DNA of 64,000 nt from Apricaphanius iberus (GCA_028564705.1 JAPXFQ010001346.1:40076-104075); one strand, 5' to 3'; positions 22,520 to 33,910 are shown, counted from the first letter of the stretch. Translations and numbers: made by a program. Notes: a model not told the origin generated them from the sequence alone.

Positions 22520-23876
22520 GTTTTAAAAAGTATATCTATAAAAAATTTCAAATATTGTCAATGTTTGGCAGACTATTGCTAAAAATGAAGTGCGTTCACT
22601 CATTGCTTTCCAGAGATTTTCCACTTACAAACTGCAGTCTGTGTGAATAGCACTTAGTAGTGCAGCCGAACTCAAACCGAATCCAAACCAAACCCAGTGT
22701 GAATCAGGCAGGAGATTTTTTCTAAGTAACAGGATATTAAGTTGCTATAAAAACAAGCAGTCAAACTCCAAGCAATTCAAGCATTTGTGAAAATCACAAA
22801 ATTAAGAATAATTCACCGGACAGAAAAGGACGAAATTTTTAACTCTTGCCTTATTCTACAGTGGATGGAAGGATTTTTAATTGATAATCCAAATTAGTTA
22901 AATAAATTAATAATAAGTTAATAAGTTCATGTAAAATGATTTGCCCAAATCCTATTTGTCCATAAACAGTCAAAAACCTTTGCTCTGATGTTGCACGAAT
23001 CAAGTGTTTATCTCACCTAAAACTGCAAAGGTTGTTGTAAAGTCAAATGAGAAAATTATTACAGTGAATCATAAAACATACACAGTGGACTGTAAATTAT
23101 GTTTCCCTATGCACAGATGGTTTGTCTACATGTGCGTTAGTGAGTCTGTGTGTATGCTTGTGTCTTACTGATTTACAACCTTTGACATGTCAGGAGGAGA
23201 AGGAAATTAAAGTCTAAGCCAAAGGACTATAAATCTACACATGGACACACACACACAAAGCGGCTTTTGCACTAATTAGCTCTGCCATCCTGAACACACT
23301 AATCACTATCGCCTTACAGTCTGCTAATTCAAAAATCTATTTACTTTTATGGATTTTTCATTGGAATTATAATTCATACAAAACCCTACCACACTGCTGT
23401 GAACGACAGATTAAACCACCTGTTATAGAACTGCTAATGTCAAATGAGGTAGTATTTTGGTCTGTTGTAGTTTGTCTTTATTTATGAAGGACAAAAAAAA
23501 ATAATTTCACACATTGCTTTTATGTTAATAGGTGCTTTAATCAGGATAGAATTTTTAAATTAGTCCAAGTTAGCCTTTTTTCTAAACTTAACCAAAATGA
23601 CCAAGTAACCTTACTAATTTTTTTCAAAGAGAGGATTATAATTGTTTACTAAAAATATACATTTATATTGTGATACACAATGTTGCTATCAGGGGCGGAT
23701 TTATGGCTTAGTCCAGATTAGGTTGGATTTTACTTTATTTTTCAACACGTTCATGTCATGATTGCGGGGTTTTAGAGACTCAAAGGCAGCATCAACTTCA
23801 GAAAACCAGTCAGTTTGCATATATAATAAAATTATGTTTTATGTACAGAACAAAAATAATTTATAGTTGCTTTCAG
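22520..23876. other. unassigned intron-like sequence
   Basis: No feature recognised apart from short TG/CA stretches near 23135-23255. Confidence 0.5.
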
Positions 23877-24020
23877 GAGGATCACTAGCGGGCGAAACCA
23901 AGGAGCCAGAAGGAGGACTGCAGCAGAAAACCAGGATGTTAGAACGAGCAGATGGAATGATGAGTTTGGTAATGGGCGGTTTACTCACAGGAGAGAGGAT
24001 GATTCGGATCTTGGAGGAGA
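23877..24020 (+). CDS. candidate exon 3 of the unidentified host gene
   Basis: It is bounded by a TGCTTTCAG acceptor and a possible GAGAAAA/GTGAAA donor, entry and exit in phase 1. It encodes a stretch including QQKTRMLERADGMMSLVMG, GGLLTGERMIRILEE and no stop codon. The donor is weak, and the intron to the next exon would be only 64 nt, short but within the range for fish. Without an intron the frame would end in a stop near 24056, which supports splicing here. Family unknown. Confidence 0.45.
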
Positions 24021-24084
24021 AAAGTGAAATTCTTTATCAGAGAACGATCGAAGGCTGATGGAACTCGGCTGTCTGTGTTTGCAG

Positions 24085-24384
24085 GTGGGGAGGGGCTGAC
24101 GGACAGGCAGACAGAGGACAAACAAACCAGCAGAGGCAATGGTGCAGAGACTGACCAGGAGGATCTACAGTGTAAGCGGGTAAGTGGTTTCCAGAGAATC
24201 TTTCAGGAGGAACGGAGATCAGGGGAGGAGAACCGGGAGACGAAAGAGTCTCTGGATCGCGATCACACTTGCAGCGAGAACAGTCTGGCGTCAGTCTGCA
24301 GCTCCCGTCCCTCTTTTGTGCTGGAGATCATGAGCCCTGATGAGCTGCACCTGCCGCCAATCAGGCACGCCCCCTGCATTGAAG
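24085..24384 (+). CDS. candidate exon 4 of the unidentified host gene
   Basis: It is bounded by TGTTTGCAG and CATTGAAG/GTAGGA, 300 nt, phase 1 at both ends, open throughout and clearly richer in G+C than its surroundings. It encodes a hydrophilic, charged region (many Glu, Arg, Gln) that looks disordered, then a more conserved-looking end, SFVLEIMSPDELHLPPIRHA. An internal GTAAGT at about 24181 is read through here because the frame stays open across it. This is the strongest coding candidate of the series. I do not recognise the family. Confidence 0.5.
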
Positions 24385-24482
24385 GTAGGAGCAGACAACA
24401 CACAGAAAAACACCAGCAAAACACAGGATCCCAACAGTTTATATAATTTTTGTTGTAAAATGCATCTCAACTTTTGATTTCT

Positions 24483-24745
24483 GGGGCCTGTTTCAGAAAG
24501 GAGGTTAAGTGAAAACTCTGAGTAGGTTAACCCTGAAATGAGTGAAACTCTGGGTTTTCGGTTTCAGAATGGGAGGTATGTTAAACCTGAGAAAACAGAG
24601 TAAGTCAAGCCCATTTCTGAAAAAGAAATAACATATACTCGGAGTCAGTTACCATGGCAACTTACTCTGTGAACCTAACCTGGTCGGGATCAGGCTTTCT
24701 TCGGGAAACCCAGAGTTTCATTCGGTCTCCTCCCATTTTTTAAAG
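24483..24745. mobile_element. PIF/Harbinger-like terminus or MITE
   Basis: It starts GGGGCCTGTTTCAGAAAGGAG, a terminal sequence common in fish Harbinger elements, and continues with repeated CTGAGTAGGTTAACCC and CTCTGGGTTT motifs typical of its subterminal region. The other end was not defined. Confidence 0.45.
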
Positions 24746-26038
24746 ACAAAGCGGTATTTCTTGCCTTAGCCATTCATTGCCTACATTTCAGTCCGAAAGA
24801 ACAGATAATGCATGCTTGTGATAATTTAGGTTTGCACTGCCTCCTACTGGCCGAAAATTACACACTGTCCCTTTAAATTCTGTGGCTATTGCCTTTCTCT
24901 AGTCCAGTCAAGTTAAAGCCTATTCAATAGTATATTAGGTTTTATTCACTTTAAATAACATTAAATCCAAACAAGCTGAACAAAGAGATATTTATTAAGG
25001 TAAAATTAATCAATTTCACTTAGAATCCACCTGCTGGGGGTCGTGCACTCCATGGAACCAAAATGCGGGCCCATTTATATGTTATCAGATAATGGGATTC
25101 CTGCAAAGGCTATTGTCATGAAGCGCCACTTCAGCCAAAGTTTTAAAATGAGGAAACATTTTTCCAATTAAACCTATAAGAACTCTTAAAGACTCTGAAT
25201 GAACAGTCTATAAACTACCATTTGGTGGCAGAAAATCCCATGGGAGGAAAGCAGCAGCAGGCGCCAGTGTTTGGCACCGGTGTTTGGCACACATTGTAGC
25301 CCTCCTAACCAGCTATAAAGGCAGTCGTGCTCATAAGTCTCTCAAACTTTAAAACATGCAGTCAGATTCTGGTTGGAGACATGCCTTGATCAAAGTGTCA
25401 GATAATCTTTTCCTTAATTGATTTATTTATGTGGAATCTGTGGGTAAAGTCGAAAGTCCCTACACATTTAAAGCAAGTGGTCAGTTTGAATATGTATCTG
25501 TAAAAATTACATCTTTCAGATTTTGTTAACTTTTTTTTAAAAAGTTTTTTTGGCTTTGGGAAGTCCCAGTCACTTTTTTAAATTTTGTTTTATTTTACTG
25601 TTCTATTTTTGACTCGGTGGTTCCTCTCTTTGACTTATGATCGACACTGTTATGGGAAGATGCCATATAGATGTAGATAATGATGTGGCTGATTCAGTCT
25701 CTATTGGAGTTTTAAAATATTTATTAGGATTTAAAACAGAAACCCATATCTCGGGTAAATTCCTCTCCCTCCGAGCAAGTCAGAAGAGTGTCCTCTCTGA
25801 TTGCCTCCTCTTTAATCTCTCTCGTAGGTGTTTTCTACAGTCCCTGTAGCCAAAATACTGATAAAGAGCTGGAACACTCAACTACAGTGTATGCAAAATA
25901 TCCATGACATTTAACAGAAATATTCGTGACTCTGCAATTTTCTGGTGTATTCATCTGCTGCCCTTACAAATAATAACCATTGAAGAGAACTAATCTTGAA
26001 ATAAGTTTCCCACTAAAGCACTCATTATTGGCATTCAG
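24746..26038. other. unassigned sequence with a diverged repeat copy
   Basis: About 25128-25260 resembles the minus arm of the repeat at 7225 (ATGAGGAAACATTT, GTCTATAAACTACC). The rest is AT-rich without recognised features. Confidence 0.4.
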
Positions 26039-26178
26039 GTCTGCAATTAGTAACCTTCAGAGCTATCAACTTGGAGCTAAATTTCCTCCACGACTGGTAC
26101 CCCATTTGCCGCCTGGCCTCCCTTCTCTCCTACCTACAACTGCACCGCCGCTTTGGGCACAAAGACGTAGGAAGTGAG
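26039..26178 (+). CDS. candidate exon 5 of the unidentified host gene
   Basis: It is bounded by GGCATTCAG and AGTGAG/GTAAGG, entered in phase 1 and left in phase 0. It encodes a compact, mixed-charge, protein-like segment with LELNFLHDWYPICRLASLLS and YLQLHRRFGHKD, which reads like a folded helical domain. Its entry phase agrees with the preceding exon, giving a common frame across the series. The next exon is not visible; it may lie beyond 64 kb, which would place all the mobile DNA to the right inside one intron. Confidence 0.5.
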
Positions 26179-26840
26179 GTAAGGGACCTGTTTTCCCCGT
26201 GCTGCTCCATCAGCATTCAGATTAGTGGAGCTTTGTCTGGGTACTGCCATGCTGTCACAACAAGGCGTTTCTGTCTCCGTTACTCTGGAATCGGACAAGT
26301 TCATACACTACCAGAAGTTCCACACGTAGGCCGCCACCTGAGGCTCGCTGCATGATGAATCTGTGCTCTTTGCACTCTGTTTTCATCCTGATCCCGGTAT
26401 GGACCCATCTGCACATTCCGAAATGACTTCTTCTGTCCATATGCTGGAAATAAACGCATGTGTGGTAGAAATCTGGGTGTCACCAAAAAGTCTTTCATTC
26501 TAAATGACGTTTTCTCCACTGAGAATTTATCTCAGAAACTTGGCATGGGAAAATGAAACCCTTCATTGACTGGAATCCTGTCCTGCAGGGTGTTCATTTC
26601 TATCTGTACCTAGGACATCAGGCCAGGGAGATGATTTTTTTCAAGCCGTCTTTCTCCAGTCATATGATCAGAGCCAGAGCCTATATTTCTTTTGAGATGA
26701 TTATGACTAAAATTAACAACATTAAGCCCATTGTATGTCATTTTAATTTACCCACCCAGGACCATTAGTATAATTTTGAAGTTGTATGGATTAGAGACAA
26801 TTTGCATTGAGTTTGGAGCTGTCAAATATGTTTTCTAAAT
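26179..26840. other. unassigned sequence
   Basis: No supported gene. Short overlapping frames on both strands show no family signature. Confidence 0.45.
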
Positions 26841-27563
26841 CAATTATATTTAATTTATATAGCGCCAATTCACAACAGATGTCATCTCAAGGCATTTTGA
26901 CAACAGGACATGGAGGATGTTCAGTCACTGGGAGCATCATCTGAACCGTTGCTCCCCATCCAGCAGCGTTGTTGCTAAGCAGAATACCAGACCAGGTGGA
27001 GCTTCTGTGGAGAGAAAAACACAGAAAACAAGGTTGGCAATCGCAATAACAGCGGACAGACTGATCACTTTTCTTCACTCTTCTACTTTTCTCTTCTAAT
27101 ACTCTCCAAATATATTTTTGCTAACAGTCGAAGCCAATAGCAGCATTAATTGCTCAGGATAACCTAAGCTATTCTAACTATAAGCTTTATCAAAAAGGAA
27201 GGCATAGTCTTAAAAATAGACAGAGTATCTGCCTCACAGACTAAAACTGGGAGCTGGTTCCACAGGAGAGGAGCCTTATAACTAAAAGATCTGCCTCCCG
27301 TTCTACTTTTAGCAATCCTAGGAACTACCAGTAAACCTGCATTCTGAGAACAAAGTGCTCAGTTAGGAACATAAGGAACAATCAGATCTCTGATGCACGA
27401 TGGATCTCGGTTATTAGAGGCTTTATAAGTAAGGAGGAGGATCTTAAACTTATTATGGATTTAGCAGGGAGCCAATGGAGAGAAGCCAAAACAGGAGAAA
27501 TGTGATGTCTCTTTTTATTATTCATCAGTACTCTTGCTGCCGGACTTTGGAACAACTGAAGGC
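26841..27563 (+). repeat. common teleost interspersed repeat
   Basis: It starts TTTATATAGCGCCAATTCAC and contains GAGCTGGTTCCACAGGAGAG and TACTCTTGCTGCCGGACTTTG, blocks I know from a very common teleost repeat. A short piece of the same start occurs at about 20982. It ends where the BEL LTR begins. Confidence 0.6.
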
Positions 27564-27596
27564 TTTTAATTTAATATTTAATATTTTATTTAATAT

Positions 27597-27869
27597 TGTA
27601 TAAAAGGGCTTGATTCCCTTTAGATTATATAGTTTACCAGTTGAGGTGTGTTGAAGCATGCTTGGAGTCAGTTCGCGTTATGTTTGAGCTCAGAGGGCCA
27701 CCATAGCTTCGTTTACCCCCCGACGGAGTTTTACCATAGCAGTAGCATTCAGTGGCAGATAAAGTTTGGTTTCTGTTTAATATAAACCTGCGAGCTGCTA
27801 CAGAGACTCTTACCAGAGTGTTGGTGCGTCTATGACGAGTGAGTATGATATTAGTGCTTAGAGGGGACG
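27597..27869 (+). repeat. 5' LTR remnant of the BEL element
   Basis: It matches 33511-33820 over most of its length, with a TATAAAAGG box, the motif CAGTAGCATTCAGTGGCAG and GAGACTCTTACCAGAGTGT. It lacks about 30 bp (CGCATCAGTCAGACGATGACG area) present in the 3' copy. The LTR probably continues after the insertion, past 28738, up to about 29150. Confidence 0.85.
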
Positions 27870-27882
27870 AATGTGTTAGTTA

Positions 27883-28725
27883 CTGGGCGTAGCCGGTATC
27901 CGGCGGAGCCCGTGGGCTCGTCACTGCGATCTCTCTGGCCCCAGCATTGCGGCTGGTGGGTGTTCCCCGGGGCTTCCATCCGTTCCTCTCTTGGTGGGTG
28001 ATCGACCCTGCGCTGATCCGCCTGTGGCCTCTGTACTCTGTGGGACCCTGGATGCATACATCTCTTGCCTCCTCCATGTCTGTGTCGATTCCTGTAGGAC
28101 GGATTGACGGTTCCTTACACCAGCTATCAATCACTTGCATGGGGAAACCTTATTCAGACCTGCATGCTCGCACACACATAGGTGTGGGGACATTGGTGTG
28201 GACGGACATATCTTAAGCTGAGGTTATCATCATTAGTTAGTTGTTCACAGGAGCTTACCAGAAACATTTGTATTATGTTCATTAATCCATGCTTGTGTGT
28301 AGTGAATGTGTAATTCTTAGTTTATTCTACTAGATCCGAACTATTGGTTTGGTTCTGTACAGTTTGTTGTTTTTGTTTTGTATTACTGTTTCTCTGCCGT
28401 CCGGCAGAGGTGGAGGACTGGGATGTTTTCTTGTGTTCTTTGTTTGCCTCCCTGTCTTGTGTCGTCGGTTCGCGCCTCTGCTGGTCCGGTTTCTTTTCTT
28501 TACCTTCTTCCTTTCTCCCTTCTTGTCTCGGTTTAGTGTCCATGACATCAGGAAATTGAATCCACAGTAATCACTAATAAAGATGTTTCATACATATACA
28601 TCAAGTGGCGTACTACAGCGAAGCTGTAATACTCTGCTTGGGAAAGTAAAACTGTTGGGCTTGTACTTGGTACTCAGACACCAATTCTGAGTAGCATACT
28701 GCTAGACAGGACACGTAAAAAAATA
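27883..28725 (+). mobile_element. LINE-like repeat inserted in the BEL 5' LTR, 13-bp TSD
   Basis: AATGTGTTAGTTA occurs at 27870-27882 and 28726-28738. The inserted segment ends ACACGTAAAAAAATA, a short A-rich tail, as expected of a non-LTR retroposon on +. Its 28138-28716 part matches the reverse complement of about 46917-47493, so it belongs to a family with a second copy here. Several frames are open but none shows a known domain; I treat it as 3' untranslated sequence of an unidentified LINE. Confidence 0.8.
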
Positions 28726-29270
28726 AATGTGTTAGTTATAATGTCCGGTTCAATGTTAGCTTGTTAGCCACCTTTTTAGGTTAGAGTAAACGTGTAGGCT
28801 ACTGATTTACCTGAGATTTCTAAGTACGTGATTATATGAATTTGAGGCCTTACTCCCCATGTTTATATGAGAATGTTTATTGTTATTTATGTATAGTATA
28901 GGGTGTAGTCATGACCTGGAATATTGATTATTTAGTCATCTTTATTTGCAGGAAAACCACACAGCCACATACTCCTACAACCGTATTCCTGTATCACATC
29001 AGTTCTGCCTTGTGACTGGATTTGTAATCTCTGATTGCTACATAAAGAAGAGTTCAACCATTGAACCTGGCCTGGTTTCTGATCACACCCCTGCTTTCTG
29101 AGACAGAGTGCATGCTCCACATCTGAACCAAAAACCATGTTCTAATCGACACTCAGGGTTGAAAGTAGATGTCAACGGGCGAAGAGCGCCTCCTTAACCC
29201 TCTCTTCTAATTAGCTACACAACATTTATGGTCCTTCAAGCCGGATAATTCTACTTCCACCCCTGTTATC

Positions 29271-29643
29271 ATGGAGGATGAGAGAGATTACACAGCCAGG
29301 GGAGCCCGACCCCTCCGACCGGCTCGGATCCCAGCGCTATAAAGACTATGAGCTACAATATGTGGGATTTAGCCCTGTTAACCAGGAGATGGCCAAGGAA
29401 TATACCCCAAAGGAGGATGCGGCTGTGAGGGCCCCCCGTCACACCCCCCTATGCTAACCTTCACACCTCACTTCACACCTGCCATGGACCCGTTTCACGA
29501 GATGCGGGAGAACACAGAGGATGAGCAGGATGCGCCAAGTGGACAAGGTGAACACCTGACGCCTATAGGAAACCCATACAGAGATATGAGGAGCCCATGG
29601 CGTTACCTGAACACAACACTGACCTCCCAGAATGGGGGACGTT
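29271..29643 (+). pseudogene. gag: probable BEL gag remnant
   Basis: Between the LTR and the protease lie short frames in changing phase, including one read as GSQRYKDYELQYVGFSP and another at 29451-29643. BEL gag is poorly conserved, and identity here rests on position ahead of the protease. Frames are interrupted by stops at least twice. Confidence 0.4.
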
Positions 29644-30026
29644 AAAGAAAGAAGTCTTAACTAATAAGGGGGCAGCATCTGCGCAAAGCCTGACCCCCTC
29701 ACCAACTGGCCGCCACTACAAGTACCCTGGACCAGTCAGACATCCTTAGGCACCACTCCCTATACAGCTACCAGTATCCTCCACATCACTCTTCGAATCC
29801 AGAACATTGGCCTCAGCACCCACTGGTGAGCCCCGACGTTCTGGGCTGGAAGCCGTCGGAGTGGGGGAACCACATTCAGCTTTCAGTCATTCTCCCAGTA
29901 TCCAAGGTCGGTTCCTCAGCCGTCCCGAACATCCTGCTATAACTTCAGTCCTGATCCTGGGTACCAAGGACCCCGTCCTACCATACCGCACTTTGCACAT
30001 AGGGATCCTGGTGAGTTCGCCCCCCA

Positions 30027-30363
30027 CCGGACCCTGGACACATTAGCCGTGCTGGATGACGGCTCAGAAAGGACGATGCTCCTGCCAGCCGCAGCCCAAG
30101 CCTTAGGAGTTCAGGGAGCACCAGAAGCCCTTCCTCTCCGCACCATAAGGCAGCATATCCAGACCCTGCAAGTTACATGTATATCCTTTTCAGTTTCTCC
30201 TCAAGCTAAGCCTAAAACTAAGTACTGCATCAAGAACGCCTTTACGGCCACACGCATTGATCTAGCTGATCACTGCTACCCGATGGACATCCTCAAGAGG
30301 AAGTGCAAGCACCTGTCTAAAATCCCTATTAGCCATTCAAGAGAAGCAAACCTATGCTTCTAA
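30027..30363 (+). pseudogene. pro: BEL/Pao aspartic protease
   Basis: The frame reads TLAVLDDGSERTMLLPAAAQ, the BEL protease active-site context with the catalytic Asp in DDGS, then KNAFTATRIDLADHCYPMDI. It ends in a stop at about 30361, before the reverse transcriptase. The protease would process the Gag-Pol precursor. Confidence 0.8.
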
Positions 30364-30721
30364 TCGGCAGTGATCATCCACACCCCCTCATCCCCACAGA
30401 GCCGGTCTGATTGGGTTCCCCTGGAGCCCCTGCGGCAATCCATACTGGCTGGGATGGACATTACAGGGCCCTTCCAGTGTAATCTGTCAGCTCGATCGCC
30501 CCCAGCAGTGCCTACTTACCTCAGTTCCCCCACAGATGAATAAGCTAATGAGACACGTGGAGAGACTGTGGCAAACAGACGTCATCCCGCCCAGGAGCAA
30601 AAAGGTTGTGACCCGATCCTAGCCGGATAATGAGGCCATTGCGCTGCTAGAGAGTAAGACGACCCGGGTGTAGAGTAACGGCATCTTACGGTATGCCACC
30701 CCCTTACTTCTTGTTAAAGAC

Positions 30722-31560
30722 ATGCCAGTATTAAAGGCAACCCCCAATGCGGTTATGGCCAGCTTAAAAGCAGTGGAGAGGAGGCTAAGGAGCCAACCGG
30801 ATGACGCTGAGATCTATCAAGCAGAGATGGAGAAGCTGATTCGAGCTGGATATATCCGCCAGGTGGACATTGCAGAGCTGAAAAATGACACCGAGGCCTG
30901 GTACACCTAGTGAGTCACAATGGTAAACACCGGCTGGTGTTTAACTGCTCCTACCAGTACCAAGGAAGGAACCAGAATGAACACTTTCTTCCAGCCCCGA
31001 TCCTTGGTGCTTCGTTTCTAGGTGTTCTACTCAGATTCCGGGAACATAAGGTGGCAGTGAGCGGGGATATAAAGGCAATGTTTCACCAGGTCCGCCTCCT
31101 CCCTGAAGATCATTCCCTACTGAGATTCGTGTGGCAGGCCCTGAACAGTGACGCTCCTCCGGCCATCTATGAATGGCAGGTCCTACCATTTGGTACCACG
31201 TGTAGTCCCTGATGCGCAGTATTCACACTACAACAGCACACCAGGGCCTTCAGTTCACCAGGGGAGGAGGTGCGGACGTCAGTTGAAAGATGTTTTTTTT
31301 TGTGGACAACTGTCTGCACAGTCTGTCGACCCAAGAGTAAGCCAAAGACCTGATCAATCAGCTACAAGAGCTACTCTCCTCGGCAGGATTCGTACTACGG
31401 CAATTGGCTAGAAATTACCCTGAAGTGATCAGCCACCTGCCGGAGGAGGATCGCTCGATAATCGCTGAGCTCTGGCTGACCGAGAGCAAGGCTGACAACC
31501 CCAAGTCGACCCTGGGCCTGAGCTGGCACTTCTCCACCGACACGCTTGGCTAGAAGCATA
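30722..31560 (+). pseudogene. pol: BEL/Pao reverse transcriptase, frameshifted
   Basis: Three consecutive frames together give the polymerase: AGYIRQVDIAELKNDTEAWY, then GKHRLVFNCSYQYQGRN, VAVSGDIKAMFHQVRLLPED (catalytic Asp region) and YEWQVLPFGTTCSP. The BEL-type YVDN box follows at about 31290-31320 as a shifted FVDNCL sequence after a run of Ts. Stops and indels occur near 30908, 31211 and 31410, so no enzyme is made. Confidence 0.85.
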
Positions 31561-31577
31561 GACCGGTAGAACCTGGT

Positions 31578-32110
31578 GTGCCGACCCTCAGACGAATCTA
31601 TAGAGAGCTAGCTAGTCAGTACGATCCCATCGGCTTCATCCTGCCATACACCACCAAGGCCAAGATGCTGGTGAGAGAGCTGTGGGACAAATCCCGAGGT
31701 TGGGATGACCCTCAACTACCCCCTGACCTCCTGCAACGACGGGACTCGTGGGAGCAAGAGCTGCAAGCCCTCCAAAAGATTCAGCTTTCCCGGCCGTACC
31801 AACCTGCTGAAACAGGCAATGTCAAGGATCGAGAACTGCACGTGTTCTGTTACGCGTCGGAGCAGTCATACGGAGCAGTAGTCTACCTGCAGACTGTGGG
31901 ATTGGACGGCAGGACCCACGTGGCCTTAGTGATGGCACGTTCGAAGGTGGCCCCCAAGTGTCTCCACTCCAAACCAAGATTGGAGTTGTGCGCAGCCCTT
32001 CTCAGTGCTCAGATCGCTCACCTGGTGGATGGTGAGCTCTCCCTTCCTGTGTCAAAACAGTGCTGTGGTCTGATTCAACCACCGTGTTAGCCTGGTTGTG
32101 AGCAGAGTCC
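31578..32110 (+). pseudogene. pol: BEL/Pao Pao-type domain with RNase H region
   Basis: TLRRIYRELASQYDPIGFIL is the characteristic start of the Pao domain after the reverse transcriptase. RELHVFCYASEQSYGAVVYL and KSKPRLELCAALLSA-like sequence mark the RNase H region. The frame closes near 32090 and the region continues, shifted, to about 32110. Confidence 0.85.
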
Positions 32111-32128
32111 TGCTGCTTTAAAGTTTTT

Positions 32129-33450
32129 GTGGGAATCCGCATAGCGGAGATCCAGGAGTTAACCCAGCCCCATTACTGGCGTTATGTGGACTCTGGAAGG
32201 AATGCAGCTGACGACATCACAAGAGGGATGAAGCTGGAGAATTTGGCTAAGCCCTACCGATGGTCAGAGGGACCCCCCTTCCTTCATCAGCCTTTAGAGT
32301 TTTGGCCTCAAGAACCGTGTCAGAGAACCCAGACTCCTCCGGATGTTGGGGAGCTGCGCAAATCTGCCTTATGTGGGACTACTTCCACACTGGGAAATAA
32401 AGAGGAAGATTATGCACAACACAACACTTGGCAGGAGCTTGTAAAGGCAACCTTGGAGGAGTCGCATGGGGCGGCCAAAGTCACCACCCTCACCGCTCAC
32501 CTCAGGATCCGGTACCCTCAGGTACCGGATCCTGAGAGGTAGAGAGGCTATCCGGCACTACCAGCAGACGTGCGCGGTCTGTCAAAAATGGAGAGCAAAG
32601 CCGCACCAAAGATGTCAGACCTGCCGGTAGGCAGACTTCATCTCTACAAACCGGCCTCTACAGGAACTGATTGTTTTGGGCCGTTTGTGGTGAAGGTAGG
32701 GTGTCGTCTGGATAAAAGGTGGGGCATCATATTCAAATGTCTGACGGTGAGAGCTGTGCATCTGGACATCCTATCTTCCCTTGACGCTGACTCCTTCCTG
32801 ATGGTCTTACGTTGCTTTGCAGCCCGAAGAGGAACTCCTCCGGAGCTATACTCTGACCAAGGGATGAATTTTAAAGTAGGACGATCCGAACTCCAGGAAG
32901 CCTATTCAGCCATGACAAGAGCTCCAGCAACTTCTGGCACCACAGAAAATCCAGTTCACAAGAAGAGGTCCTCCGCACGGTGCTAGTGGAGGTGGAGGGG
33001 ATGCTTAACTCCAAGCTGTTGGAGTACGTTCCCTCGGACATCGGAGATCCAGATCCTGTGACTCCCAACTTTCTGCTGATGGGGCGGCGGGTTGGATCAC
33101 TCCCCCAAGTAGTTTACCAACAGAATGCACTGCTGAGCCATCAACGTTGGAAACACTCCCAAGTCCTTGGAGACCATTTCTGGTCTCGGTTCATCCGTCT
33201 ACATTTGCCGGGGATGATGATACGGCAGAAATGGCTCACCTCATCTGAAGACCTGCAACAGGGAGCGGTGGTGATGGTGGTGGATCCTCAACTGCCGTGG
33301 GCTCTATGGCCTGTGGGACATGTGGTCAAGGTGCACCCCAGTGCAGATGGACATGTGAGGTCTGAAGAGGTCAAGATCAAGGAAAAGGTGTTCACCACAC
33401 CGGTGGCAAATGTGGTTTTTACTGCCAGTGCTCCCAGAAGAGGATTGTGA
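32129..33450 (+). pseudogene. pol: BEL/Pao integrase and C-terminal domain, broken
   Basis: The first part (32129-32542) gives HYWRYVDSGRNAADDITRG and the zinc-binding approach. The core (32570-32986) shows TGTDCFGPFVVK (first Asp) and PPELYSDQGMNF (second Asp), after which the frame shifts before the expected Glu. The last part (32980-33450) is the DUF5641-like end with DPDPVTPNFLLMGRR and VVMVVDPQLPWALWPVG, finishing just before the LTR. A perfect hairpin at 32501-32536 lies in the zinc-binding region. Confidence 0.87.
32501..32536. repeat. perfect 16-bp hairpin inside BEL integrase
   Basis: CTCAGGATCCGGTACC and its exact reverse complement GGTACCGGATCCTGAG are separated by CTCA. Confidence 0.95.
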
Positions 33451-33467
33451 TTCGCCCAATTAGGGAC

Positions 33468-33835
33468 TGTTAATGGTTCAAATATACTACATACATTTGA
33501 GGGTTGCTGTATAAAAGGGCTTAATTCCCTTTAGATTATATATTTTACCGGTTGAGATGTGTTGAAGTATGTTTGGAGTAAGTTCGCATTATGTTTGAGC
33601 TCAGAGGGCCAGCGTAGCTTGGCGCATCAGTCAGACGATGACGTCATACATTCGTTTACCCCCCGAAGGAGTTTTACCGTAGCAGTAGCATTCAGTGGCA
33701 GATAAAGTTTAGTTTCTGTTTAATATAAGCCTGCAAGCTGCTACAGAGACTCTTACCAGAGTGTCGGTGCGTCTATGACGAGTGAGTATTATATTAGTGC
33801 TCGGAGGGGACGAATGTCCTAACGAATTACCCGGA
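33468..33835 (+). repeat. 3' LTR of the BEL element
   Basis: It begins TGTTAATGG directly after ATTAGGGAC, a likely polypurine-type boundary, contains TATAAAAGG at 33512 and matches the 5' copy from there to about 33820. The right end is not sharp. Confidence 0.8.
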
Positions 33836-33871
33836 TGAAAACAACAACATTTAATTCAAACTCAAATTCAA

Positions 33872-33910
33872 GAATACTTTATTGTTCCCAGAGGGAACAA
33901 TAAAGTATTC
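33872..33910. repeat. perfect 18-bp hairpin
   Basis: GAATACTTTATTGTTCCC and GGGAACAATAAAGTATTC are exact reverse complements separated by AGA. The arm sequence equals the common repeat end, so the palindrome probably arose by inverted duplication of that end. Confidence 0.95.

Larger units (their letters stand above)
27597..33835 (+). mobile_element. BEL/Pao LTR retrotransposon, complete order, many frameshifts
   Basis: LTR-related sequence at 27597-27869 and 33468-33835 bounds a pol region in BEL order: aspartic protease, reverse transcriptase, Pao-type RNase H region, integrase and a C-terminal DUF5641-like domain. The 5' LTR lacks its beginning (before TGTATAAAAGG) and is interrupted by a LINE-like insertion. 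All frames are broken, so it is an old copy. No envelope gene is seen. Confidence 0.88.

Noticed and set aside
30722..30910. Independent small gene before the BEL reverse transcriptase
   Set aside because: Its end (AGYIRQVDIAELKNDTEAWY) runs on from the polymerase N-terminal region, so it is a broken part of pol.
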